DNA of 64,000 bases from a virus (IMGVR_UViG_3300022752_004829:1-64000), one strand, 5' to 3'; counted from the first letter of the stretch, positions 48,169 to 56,658 are shown. The notes: generated by a model not told the origin, from the sequence alone. Translations and numbers: made by a program.

Positions 48169-50743
48169 TATTTTAGACGATAAAGATTTTTTTTCTAAAT
48201 TCGAAGATTTAGATTTAGGTTTGCATGGAGTAAGACTTCCAGAATTTGATATTGAGTCTTCGGCTAAAAGACATCTTAATGTTAGTGAAGATGTATCCAA
48301 CTATGATTTTCTTAGAGCCTTAGCTTTAAATGGCTTCAAAGATTTAAAAATAGATAAAAATTTACCAGAATATAAAAAATATGTAGATCGTGCTAAGTAT
48401 GAACTTGAAACCTTAAAAGAACTTGGTTTTATTGACTACATTTTGCTTGTATGGGATGTTATTAATTTCTGTAAAACAAATAATATTCCAGTTGGCCTTG
48501 GTAGAGGTTCAGCCGCTGGATCTTTGATTCTCTATTTGATAGGAGTAACAAGAATCGATCCAGTTAAATATAATCTTTATTTTGAAAGATTTATATCTAA
48601 GATTCGAGCTAAAAAGCAGGTTGTTGATGGGATAACATATCTAGATGGTAGTTTGATGTGTGACGTAGATCTTGATATTTGTTATTATAATCGCCATAAA
48701 GTATTGGAATATCTAGAAACTAAATTCAAGGGTAAAACAAGTAAGATTTTAACACTTAATACCTTAAGCGGAAAACTTTTGATTAAAGAATGCGGAAAAA
48801 TTGTTGGTGAAAAAACAGAAGAGGAGATGACCACAATTTCTTCTTTAATTCCTAAGATCTTTGGTCAAGTCAAAGATATTACAACCGCTTATCAGGATGT
48901 ATCTAAATTTAAAGAATGGTGTGATGAAAATATAGAGGTATACAAGATCGCTTTAAAATTAAGAGATTTAATTAAAAATAAAGGGGTACATCCATCTGGA
49001 GTCTTGTTATCTTGCAATGATCTAGAAAAAACTTGCCCAACTGAATTTTCATCTGATAAAGAATCAGTATCAAGTTTTGACATGAATTGGGTTAGTTTAT
49101 TTAATATAAAACTAGACATTTTAGGTTTAAGAAGCGTCTCCGTTGTTGATGATGTCTGTAAAAATATTGGAATCAAAGTCCAGGATATTGATTTAAATAA
49201 TTTATCAATTTATCAAAATCTTCAAGATTTAAAATCTCCACATGGGTTATTTCAAATCGAAGCAGATACAAACTTTAAAGTATGCCAAAAGGTAAAGCCT
49301 AAGAATCTAGAAGAACTTAGCGGAGTTCTAGCTCTAGCAAGACCAGGCGCTTTACAATTCGTTGATAAATATGCTAAATATACAAACACTGGTGATTATG
49401 AAGGTATTCATCCATTTTTCGATGATATCTTAAAACAAACTGGTGGAGTCGCACTTTACCAAGAGCAATTAATGCAAATGGCGCATAAAATTGGATTTAA
49501 TCTTGATGAAGCAGAAATCTTAAGAAGAATTGTGGGTAAAAAAAAGATTGACGAAATTAAAGCTTGGCAAAAGAAAATTGATACAAAAATAAAACAGAAT
49601 AAATTACCCAAAGAAGTCGGTGAAATTTTATGGAAAATTATGGAAGATTCCGCTAACTATTCTTTTAATAAATCCCATTCATTAGCTTATGCAGCCTTAG
49701 CTGCAGTTACAATATATCTCAAATTCAATTACCCACAGCAGTTTTTCCTTTCTTTACTTAAAATGAGCAGAAATGAACCAGATCCAATCGGAGAGATTTC
49801 TAAAATCCAAAAAGAAATGTATGAATTTAATATCAAACTACTACCCCCACATATAATAAAGTCTGATATGGATTTCTCTATTGAAGATAAAGACATTAGA
49901 TTTGGTCTTTTATCAATAAAGGGAATTTCTGATAAATCAATAGAGAAACTAAACAGTTTTAGAAATAAATATTCAAATAAATTTGAGATATTTCAAGCCG
50001 CAGAAGAAGCAGGCTTAAACATAGGAGTTCTTTCCGCATTAATTCAAGCGGGAGCATTAAGTGGTTTTAACCAATCAAGATCAAAGATCGTATTGGAGGC
50101 TCAACTTTGGAATATATTAACCTCTAAAGAAAAGAAATATGCCATATCATTTGCTGAAAAATTTGAATATGATTTAATTAGGATTATTAAACATTTAAAT
50201 AAGTTTACTGATGAAAAAAATAATATTGTTATCAAAAATACAAGGCTAGATACAATCAAATCAAAATATGAGCCTTATTTAAAAATTTATAACCAAAACA
50301 GTAAAAGTGAAACATTTGCGAATTGGTATTATGAGAAGAAACTTCTTGGATATACCTACAATAAAAATCTAAAAGAAATATTTACTGAAAAAAGAGAAAA
50401 TTTAAAATATATATCAGATATTGCAGATGAACCAATTAACTCTAAAGTAGTATTTGTTGGACAAATTGACGATGTATATTCTGGAATATCTAAAAATCAG
50501 AAGAAAACAAGATATCTAAGATTAAAAATATCAGACGAAACTGGGATAGCTACAGCATTAATATTTAATGATAATATTGAAAATAATAAATTATTAAATA
50601 ATAAATCTTTTGAAAAAGGTAATATAGTTATTGTTAAAGGATTAAAGAAAGATGATTGTATATTTGCAGATCTAATAGCTATACAAGATCAAGATATTTA
50701 TATGAAATTAAATGATTTAAAGAAAAATGATAAAAATAGTTGA
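48146..50743 (+). CDS. dnaE: DNA polymerase III alpha subunit core (C-family), PHP domain absent
   Basis: An 865-aa replicative polymerase lacking the usual N-terminal PHP domain. Core motifs: VGLGRGSAAGSLILYLIGVT (about 117), the catalytic MCDVDLDI (about 170), LARPGALQFVDKYA, LYQEQLMQMAHKIGFNLDEA and YSFNKSHSLAYAALAAVTIY. A helix-hairpin-helix-like segment (GLLSIKGISDKSIEKL) and an OB-fold domain (VVFVGQIDDVYSG to TALIFNDN) follow. Bacterial DnaE is about 1,160 aa; adding the 249-aa PHP protein at 46022 restores that length. The beta-clamp-binding motif is not obvious. Confidence 0.93.
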   Translation: MMKENLNNILDDKDFFSKFEDLDLGLHGVRLPEFDIESSAKRHLNVSEDVSNYDFLRALALNGFKDLKIDKNLPEYKKYVDRAKYELETLKELGFIDYILLVWDVINFCKTNNIPVGLGRGSAAGSLILYLIGVTRIDPVKYNLYFERFISKIRAKKQVVDGITYLDGSLMCDVDLDICYYNRHKVLEYLETKFKGKTSKILTLNTLSGKLLIKECGKIVGEKTEEEMTTISSLIPKIFGQVKDITTAYQDVSKFKEWCDENIEVYKIALKLRDLIKNKGVHPSGVLLSCNDLEKTCPTEFSSDKESVSSFDMNWVSLFNIKLDILGLRSVSVVDDVCKNIGIKVQDIDLNNLSIYQNLQDLKSPHGLFQIEADTNFKVCQKVKPKNLEELSGVLALARPGALQFVDKYAKYTNTGDYEGIHPFFDDILKQTGGVALYQEQLMQMAHKIGFNLDEAEILRRIVGKKKIDEIKAWQKKIDTKIKQNKLPKEVGEILWKIMEDSANYSFNKSHSLAYAALAAVTIYLKFNYPQQFFLSLLKMSRNEPDPIGEISKIQKEMYEFNIKLLPPHIIKSDMDFSIEDKDIRFGLLSIKGISDKSIEKLNSFRNKYSNKFEIFQAAEEAGLNIGVLSALIQAGALSGFNQSRSKIVLEAQLWNILTSKEKKYAISFAEKFEYDLIRIIKHLNKFTDEKNNIVIKNTRLDTIKSKYEPYLKIYNQNSKSETFANWYYEKKLLGYTYNKNLKEIFTEKRENLKYISDIADEPINSKVVFVGQIDDVYSGISKNQKKTRYLRLKISDETGIATALIFNDNIENNKLLNNKSFEKGNIVIVKGLKKDDCIFADLIAIQDQDIYMKLNDLKKNDKNS

Positions 50744-50768
50744 CATTTATTCATACTTAATATAATAT
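50740..50768 (+). promoter_or_regulatory. Promoter of the candidate ssDNA-binding protein gene
   Basis: TTGACA (50740-50745) overlaps the dnaE stop. -10 is TAATAT (50763-50768, spacer 17, 7 nt to ATG 50776) or TATAAT (50761-50766, spacer 15). Confidence 0.55.
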
Positions 50769-50775
50769 AAGCTAT

Positions 50776-51324
50776 ATGATTTCATTTTATAAACCAAATA
50801 GTAAAAATACTGGAACTGCTTGCAGTTTCACGGTAAATGCAAAGGATGCCTCAATATGGGGATCTTTAATAAAACAATCTTCATGGAACGAAGTAAAAAA
50901 GATAGGTTCATTTTCAGAAAATCAAAATAATCCAAATAAAAGCGTAAAAATTAAATTTTCTTTAACAGAAGCCGCTGGTATATTAGACGCAATAGAGAGG
51001 AATGTCGAATTTTCGGCATACCACACTTCAGAAAAACAAACAACTAGAATAAAATTCTGTCCTTATATTAAAGAAGAAAAGCAAGTGGGATATTCATACT
51101 CTGTAAATAAAGAGGATAAGCAAAATAGCGAAAATAAACAATCTTATTTAATTGGATTTTATTTTAATGAGGCTACTCTTATAAGAGAATTTTTAAAATT
51201 TGCATTGAATAATATATTTCATCAACAAGAAATAGAAAATATTAAAAAATTAAAAAATAGAAAGATTGAAGCTAAACCTCCAACCGAATCTAATCAAGAA
51301 GATGGAGATGGCGAAATTTGGTGA
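50776..51324 (+). CDS. Candidate ssDNA-binding protein (PC4/Whirly-like) with acidic tail
   Basis: A 182-aa protein beginning MISFYKPNSKNTGTACSFTV, with SVKIKFSLTEAAGILDAIER, TRIKFCPYI and YLIGFYFNEATLIREFLKFA. The strand-helix pattern suggests the PC4/Whirly single-stranded-DNA-binding fold; I recall similar phage proteins by this start. The C terminus is acidic and ends in an aromatic residue (NQEDGDGEIW), like SSB tips that recruit partners. Location just after dnaE and absence of any other SSB in the window support the role. Unproven. Confidence 0.55.
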   Translation: MISFYKPNSKNTGTACSFTVNAKDASIWGSLIKQSSWNEVKKIGSFSENQNNPNKSVKIKFSLTEAAGILDAIERNVEFSAYHTSEKQTTRIKFCPYIKEEKQVGYSYSVNKEDKQNSENKQSYLIGFYFNEATLIREFLKFALNNIFHQQEIENIKKLKNRKIEAKPPTESNQEDGDGEIW

Positions 51325-53237
51325 AAAAGAAAAAAGTTTTAATACAAACAGATTTTGCCTTAGCGAAAACAGGCTTCGGTAGAAATGCGAAAGCATTATT
51401 AAAATATCTATATAATTTAAATAAATATGATATCACACATTACTGCTGTGGTATGCCATGGAGTCATCCAGAATTAAAAAGAACTCCATGGAAATCCTTT
51501 GGGTCACTACCAGACACACAACAAGAATTGGAATTATTAAATAGAGATCCTAATCTAGCTAGAATGGCTAGTTATGGCGCGCACTTTTTAGATAGAATAA
51601 TTGAACAAGAAAAGCCAGATATATACATTGCGATCCAAGATATTTGGGGGGTTGATTTTGCAATAGATAAACCTTGGTTTAATAAAATAAACTCAGTTAT
51701 TTGGACTACGTTAGATTCTTTGCCTATATTAGATTCTGCGATATCATGCGCTCCTAAAGTTAAAAATTATTGGATATGGAGTAATTTCGCAACTAAAGCT
51801 CTAAATAATATGGGATTTGGTCATGTCAAAACTGTTCATGGATGTCTAGAAACTAAAGATTTTTATAAACTATCAGATTTTGATAGAAAAAAGCTAAGAA
51901 ATAAATATAACTTGCCTCAAGATGCATTCATAATTGGGTATGTATTTAGAAATCAATTAAGGAAAAGCGTTCCTAATTTATTAGAGGGATACGCTTTATG
52001 GAAAAAGGAAAATCCAAATATAAAAAATACTTTTTTACTTTTGCATACTCACTGGGGAGAAGGCTGGAATATTCCAAAGCTTTGTAGTGAACTTGGAGTA
52101 AATATTCAAGAAGTTTTAACAACTTACGTATGTAGAAATTGTGGCGAATATGAAATTAAGAATTTTGCTGGACAGGATCTAAATTGTAAATACTGCGGAG
52201 CAGAAAAGAGTCAAACAACCACAAACGTTAGCATCGGAGTATCAGAAGAACAACTTAATGAAGTATATAACCTTATGGATGTTTATTGCCATCCATTTAC
52301 TAGTGGTGGTCAAGAAATTCCTATTCAAGAAGCTAAATTAACAGAACTCATTACTTTAGTTACAAATTATTCTTGTGGCGAAGAAATGTGTGAAAAAGAC
52401 GCGTATTCTATTCCATTAGAATGGTCAGAATATAGAGAGCATGGAACAGAATTTAGAAAAGCTTCAACCTGTCCAAAATCTATAGCAAAAAACTTAAATA
52501 AAGTATATAAGATGTCTAAAACGGAAAAGATTGAAATGGGTAAGAATGCTAGAGATTGGACTATAAAAAATTTCTCAGTAGAATCTGTAGGATCATTTAT
52601 ATCAAATTTCATCGATAATTGTGAATATGTAGATCTTGATTTATCTCAAAGTCATATCGAAAGAAATCCTAATGTAGTAATTCCAGATATAAAAGATAAT
52701 AAAGAATGGATATTATACTTATATCATAATGTTTTATGTCTTAAGAATATAAATGAAAAAGACTCTGGATTTATATACTGGATGGATCAAATTTCCAAAG
52801 GAATGCCTAGGAATGAAATAGAAACTTACTTTAGGAAAGTCGCCTCAGAAGATTTAAATAAAAATAAACAAATCCCATTCGAAGAAATCTTAGATAAAGA
52901 TGATAATGGTAAAAGAATCTTAGTTGTTATGCCAGAAAGCGCTGGAGATGTTTTCATGATCACTAGCCTATTGCCATCCATAAAAAATATATATCCAGAA
53001 TATAATATATACTTTGCTACAAAACCAGAATATTTTTCAATTTTAAATGGAAATAAATATATTCATAAAACTATACCATACATTCCTCAAATGGACAATT
53101 TAATGTGGTTAGAAGGAGCTGGCGACCATAAAGGTTTTTTTGAAATAGCATTCCTACCTCACATAGGAACACAGAGAATTTTAAATTATTTGCATAATGG
53201 CAAAGATAAAATAGAATTTAAAATTAAAAATTTTTAA
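51321..53237 (+). CDS. Glycosyltransferase: GT4 domain with zinc ribbon, plus N-terminal half of a GT9 domain
   Basis: A 638-aa protein. Residues ~1-430 form a GT4 enzyme (FALAKTGFGRNAKALLKYLY at the start; YCHPFTSGGQEIPIQEAKL as the donor loop), interrupted near 275-295 by a CxxC...CxxC ribbon (VCRNCG, CKYCG). From ~530 a GT9/heptosyltransferase Rossmann half begins (RILVVMPESAGDVFMITSLL), ending abruptly at TAA; the matching C-terminal half is the next gene, in the same frame. I chose GTG 51321, which overlaps the previous stop as GTGA; TTG 51318 is the alternative. Confidence 0.75.
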   Translation: MKKKKVLIQTDFALAKTGFGRNAKALLKYLYNLNKYDITHYCCGMPWSHPELKRTPWKSFGSLPDTQQELELLNRDPNLARMASYGAHFLDRIIEQEKPDIYIAIQDIWGVDFAIDKPWFNKINSVIWTTLDSLPILDSAISCAPKVKNYWIWSNFATKALNNMGFGHVKTVHGCLETKDFYKLSDFDRKKLRNKYNLPQDAFIIGYVFRNQLRKSVPNLLEGYALWKKENPNIKNTFLLLHTHWGEGWNIPKLCSELGVNIQEVLTTYVCRNCGEYEIKNFAGQDLNCKYCGAEKSQTTTNVSIGVSEEQLNEVYNLMDVYCHPFTSGGQEIPIQEAKLTELITLVTNYSCGEEMCEKDAYSIPLEWSEYREHGTEFRKASTCPKSIAKNLNKVYKMSKTEKIEMGKNARDWTIKNFSVESVGSFISNFIDNCEYVDLDLSQSHIERNPNVVIPDIKDNKEWILYLYHNVLCLKNINEKDSGFIYWMDQISKGMPRNEIETYFRKVASEDLNKNKQIPFEEILDKDDNGKRILVVMPESAGDVFMITSLLPSIKNIYPEYNIYFATKPEYFSILNGNKYIHKTIPYIPQMDNLMWLEGAGDHKGFFEIAFLPHIGTQRILNYLHNGKDKIEFKIKNF

Positions 53238-53246
53238 TATAAATAT

Positions 53247-54425
53247 ATGCATATATTAGAACAATACGCATTAAATTGTGGGGTATCTATATCCAAGCCA
53301 TTTATAAATGAAGAATTTTTTCCATTACCATTTGAAAAGTATATAACCCTACATCCAAAAGGAAAATTCCATTCCAGAGAATATGATTATTGGGAGGAAG
53401 TAACTACTAATCTTTATCCGATCCTAAATAAGCATAATATTAAAATTGTTCAAATTGGAAATAAAGAGGATAATCTTATCCCCTTCTGTTATTCAATAAA
53501 CGGTCAGACTAACTTGAATAATTTAGCTTATATAATAAAGAATTCGCTTTTGCATCTAGGAATAGATAGCCTTCCAATTCATTTAGCTTCTGCTTATGAT
53601 AAAAAAATAGTTGGATTATATTGCAACATGTATCCAAATCAATCTAAACCATATTGGTCAGATTCAAATGATTACGAGATTTTATTTGCAGATCTAAAAG
53701 ATAAAAAGCCTTCATACGCAGCTATAGAAAATCCAAAAACAATAAATACCATAAAACCAGAATCTATAGTTAACGCAGTTTTAAAAAAATTAAATATAAA
53801 TGAAAAAATTACTAATAAAACAATTTATAATGGTGAATCAAGTCATTTAAGATCTATTGAGATAATACCAGATCATGTTCCAAACTTGTCTTCTTTTAAT
53901 ATAAATATTGCTAATATAAGAATGGATTATCATTTTGACGAACAATTTTTATTTAATATTCTTAGCGTATATCAAAGCAATATATTAACAAATAAAGCTA
54001 TTAATATAAATCAACTAATTAAATTTAAGAAGAATATATTAAATATTTTCTTTATCATAGATAGTGAATCAAATTTTGATATTAAATTTATAAAGAATTT
54101 AAAAGCAAATGGAATAAAATTCTCCATTATATCTTTTATATCAGAAGAAAAGATTGAAAAATTTAAAATTGATACAATGGATTTCTCTAACATTATAATT
54201 AAGAATTTAGAAAAAAACAAAGATACAATAAAATCATTCTATAAAGATAATCTTAAGTTTAAATCAAGTAAGCTTCTCCTAAGTCAGGGTAAAATGTACC
54301 CATCTTTTGGAAGCTTTAAATCAAATATACATTATAAAGAATCCCTCCATGAATATTTTGATTTTGATAATAAAGACGATCTTTATAAAGAATTGGAAAA
54401 TTTTTATATTTTTAGCATTGACTAA
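53247..54425 (+). CDS. C-terminal half of a GT9-like glycosyltransferase plus unknown domain
   Basis: A 392-aa protein in the same reading frame as the upstream gene, three codons after its TAA. Residues 1-180 match the donor-binding half of heptosyltransferases: YITLHPKGKFHSREYDYWEE, IVQIGN, NLNNLAYIIKNSLLHLGIDS and LPIHLASAYDKKIVGLYCNM. The last ~200 residues (after KLNINEKITNKTI) are Lys/Ile/Asn-rich with no recognised domain. No Shine-Dalgarno precedes the ATG. It may be made by readthrough or reinitiation, or be a broken gene. Confidence 0.65.
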   Translation: MHILEQYALNCGVSISKPFINEEFFPLPFEKYITLHPKGKFHSREYDYWEEVTTNLYPILNKHNIKIVQIGNKEDNLIPFCYSINGQTNLNNLAYIIKNSLLHLGIDSLPIHLASAYDKKIVGLYCNMYPNQSKPYWSDSNDYEILFADLKDKKPSYAAIENPKTINTIKPESIVNAVLKKLNINEKITNKTIYNGESSHLRSIEIIPDHVPNLSSFNINIANIRMDYHFDEQFLFNILSVYQSNILTNKAININQLIKFKKNILNIFFIIDSESNFDIKFIKNLKANGIKFSIISFISEEKIEKFKIDTMDFSNIIIKNLEKNKDTIKSFYKDNLKFKSSKLLLSQGKMYPSFGSFKSNIHYKESLHEYFDFDNKDDLYKELENFYIFSID

Positions 54426-54446
54426 TATAATAATTTCGGATATCAT
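54418..54446 (+). promoter_or_regulatory. Promoter of the 271-aa gene
   Basis: TTGACT (54418-54423), 17-nt spacer, TATCAT (54441-54446), 6 nt to ATG 54453. Confidence 0.7.
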
Positions 54447-54452
54447 ATATAA

Positions 54453-55268
54453 ATGAATCCAAAAAACAAGAAAGAAGAGAATACAATTTCTATTGGTAGC
54501 TCAGAACTTTCAAATTTCATTTCTCAAAAAATTGAAATTAATTCAATTGATGCAGTCGAATCAATAACTCAAATTCCACCAAATATTATTTCAAGAAACA
54601 AATATGGTCTTTTAGAAAATTCAAACGTAAATTATATCTATAATGAAGATGGTACAATTAATTGGCGAAAAATGGTAAAGACAGAGTACCTAGTTCCAAA
54701 TCGTCAAAAGACACAAGAGACGGACGTATCTAAATTAGAAGATAAAGATCTATTAATTTTACTTGGAGGAATTAAAGAGCTCGCTCAAATACGTGGATAT
54801 ACAAGCGTTGAGTATAAAGTTATTTCAGCTTCAGAAAACTATTTCGCTACTTCATGTAAGATTAAATGGATTCCAAATTACGAAACAGATAATCGAGCTA
54901 TAGAATTTGAAGCGCTTGCGGATGCTACAAGTAATAATACAAAGTCTTTTGCTCGTTTCTTTTTGGCTGCAATCGCAGAAAATAGGGCTTTTGTAAGATG
55001 TGTCCGTAATTTTCTTAAGATTAATATTGTATCTCAAGAGGAACTTGGAGATGTAAAGCTACTAGAAGATTCTTCAGCAAATCAAGACAATCCTACATCT
55101 CCACACACATTACTTGATAAAGTAATGAAACATAAATCTATTTCCTTCGAGCAGCTAAAAAAGAAATTAATTAAAGAAAATTTCGAAAATGCAGAAGGTA
55201 TAAATGAATTATCCGATATTCCAAAAGCAAAAATTTTTGAACTTATTGAAAGAATTAAGAAATCTTAA
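54453..55268 (+). CDS. Hypothetical protein, possible ssDNA-annealing (Rad52-like) protein
   Basis: A 271-aa protein. The middle (LLILLGGIKELAQIRGYTSV, YKVISASENYFATSCKIKW, then SFARFFLAAIAENRAFVRCV) has the beta-sheet plus A-E-x-RA-x-x-RC helix pattern of phage annealing proteins of the Rad52 superfamily, and it stands at the end of the replication/recombination block. The C-terminal 60 residues may be an SAP-like or winged helix (SFEQLKKKLIKENFENAEGI). The family match is weak; it could be a different DNA-binding protein. Confidence 0.4.
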   Translation: MNPKNKKEENTISIGSSELSNFISQKIEINSIDAVESITQIPPNIISRNKYGLLENSNVNYIYNEDGTINWRKMVKTEYLVPNRQKTQETDVSKLEDKDLLILLGGIKELAQIRGYTSVEYKVISASENYFATSCKIKWIPNYETDNRAIEFEALADATSNNTKSFARFFLAAIAENRAFVRCVRNFLKINIVSQEELGDVKLLEDSSANQDNPTSPHTLLDKVMKHKSISFEQLKKKLIKENFENAEGINELSDIPKAKIFELIERIKKS

Positions 55269-56062
55269 CTTAAAATATAAGTTGAAAAGTTTATAGAAAC
55301 CTTACCATTTTCACTAACATTTAAATTTAAATCCTCATTATTTTTAATAATATTATTAAATGTAAAAGATAAAATATTTTCTAGAGTAGAATATTTTTTA
55401 AAATTTACCTGCATAGATTGTATCTGTCCGTTTAGCAAAAAAGATCGCATATTAGACATCATAAAGTTATCTATATCTAAATCAAAAGAAAAATTAATTT
55501 TTATTGGATAGCTTACTAATACTTGATTAGGATAATACTCTCCAATATCATATTGAGGTATACGATCTGTTGATATCGTCATCTCAAAAGAGCTTAATCG
55601 ATTCGATGTTGCCTCATTGAATATTATTTCAGTATAACATATATCATAAGGATCTATATTATAATTTAAAGGCGCATTTACACTAATACCAGTATTCTCT
55701 GCAAAAGCTCCATAGACATCTATATTTGCTCGACATACCACTGGATTCTCTATAGAACTCTTTATATTATATCTAGTTAAATATCCGCTCGTAAAATTTA
55801 CATATTTATTTGCATATCCAAAAGTACCACTTATAGGAGCTTCTCCCGTAAAAGAAAGTAAGGGATCAATATTAGAAGGAATGTATTCAATAGATAATGA
55901 AGATTTATTTTGATCGGTTACTAAATAATTGAATCCTGTATCCTCTAAAGCTAAAGATGGAAATATATTGGTATCATATGATACACCAAAAGATTGAACT
56001 CCAGATACAAACTGGTTATTTAGATAAATATTTTGATTTTGTTTAGAAGAAAAGATAGGCAT
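55265..56062 (-). CDS. Probable tail structural protein, 265 aa
   Basis: A beta-rich protein (QNIYLNNQFVSGVQSFGVSY, FTGEAPISGTFGYANKYVNF, RIPQYDIGEYYPNQVLVSYP) of the type seen in siphovirus tail tube or tail-completion proteins; no signature is decisive. It is transcribed leftward, opposite to the tail-tip genes, from a GTGTAA element facing the one that serves them. Its stop overlaps that of the 271-aa gene. Confidence 0.5.
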   Translation of the reverse strand: MPIFSSKQNQNIYLNNQFVSGVQSFGVSYDTNIFPSLALEDTGFNYLVTDQNKSSLSIEYIPSNIDPLLSFTGEAPISGTFGYANKYVNFTSGYLTRYNIKSSIENPVVCRANIDVYGAFAENTGISVNAPLNYNIDPYDICYTEIIFNEATSNRLSSFEMTISTDRIPQYDIGEYYPNQVLVSYPIKINFSFDLDIDNFMMSNMRSFLLNGQIQSMQVNFKKYSTLENILSFTFNNIIKNNEDLNLNVSENGKVSINFSTYILS

Positions 56063-56071
56063 TTAATATAA

Positions 56072-56077
56072 TTACAC
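56072..56077 (-). promoter_or_regulatory. Candidate late-promoter element GTGTAA (tail protein gene)
   Basis: Minus-strand TGGTGTAATTATATT; GTGTAA is 9 nt before ATG 56062. Divergent partner at 56089-56094. Confidence 0.5.
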
Positions 56078-56088
56078 CATTAAAACAA

Positions 56089-56094
56089 GTGTAA
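56089..56094 (+). promoter_or_regulatory. Candidate late-promoter element GTGTAA (tail-tip operon)
   Basis: AAGTGTAATTATTT, 21 nt before ATG 56116; AAAAGG and AAGG sequences between could be ribosome sites. It precedes the M-L-K-I-J-like genes. Confidence 0.5.
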
Positions 56095-56115
56095 TTATTT
56101 AAAAGGTATAAGGTC

Positions 56116-56658
56116 ATGGCAAGTATATACGATACAGTTTCTGGCTGGTCTAGCGCTGTTAACTATATTAAATACAATATAGTTTCTGGATCAGATTCTA
56201 GATATTATTATTCTATTATAAATAATAATAGTGGAGCAGGAAATAATCCAACTTCGCTGGCCAATCTTCAAACTCAATGGGATGGATATATAAATATTAA
56301 TGGAACGCTAATGCCTAATTTCTTCTGGAAACCATCCTATACAAGTACATTGAATATTAATCCATATACAAATGTTATTCAATTTGGTAATGGATATCAG
56401 CAAAGAATTAATCAAACAATTAACCCTAATCTATCTGAATTTGAAGCGCAATTTGATAATAGAACTGAGTTTGAATCTGTCTCTCTACTTCATTTTTTAA
56501 ATGCTAGATCTGCAAAAGAAGCTTTTATATATAATGTTCCAACAATATTTAGGAAATCTACTTTTTCCACTAAATTTATATCACCAAATTGGTCAGTTAC
56601 ATATAATTCATATAATAATTATTCAATAAAAGTTAAACTTCAAGAGGTCTCTGCATAA
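56116..56658 (+). CDS. Tail-tip protein, lambda gpM-like, with N-terminal carbohydrate-binding-like module
   Basis: A 180-aa minor tail protein. PNFFWKPSYTS followed by VIQFGNGYQQRIN matches gpM (F-x-P-x-Y...FGDGYEQR). Residues 1-60 (YDTVSGWSSAVNYIKYNIVS, GSDSRYYYSIINNNSG) resemble a CBM5/12-type module (W-S...Y-x-x-G/N-D-x-V...Y-Y-x-x-x-x-N), an addition absent from lambda gpM. First gene of the tail-tip operon; overlaps the gpL-like gene by 1 nt. Confidence 0.8.
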   Translation: MASIYDTVSGWSSAVNYIKYNIVSGSDSRYYYSIINNNSGAGNNPTSLANLQTQWDGYININGTLMPNFFWKPSYTSTLNINPYTNVIQFGNGYQQRINQTINPNLSEFEAQFDNRTEFESVSLLHFLNARSAKEAFIYNVPTIFRKSTFSTKFISPNWSVTYNSYNNYSIKVKLQEVSA

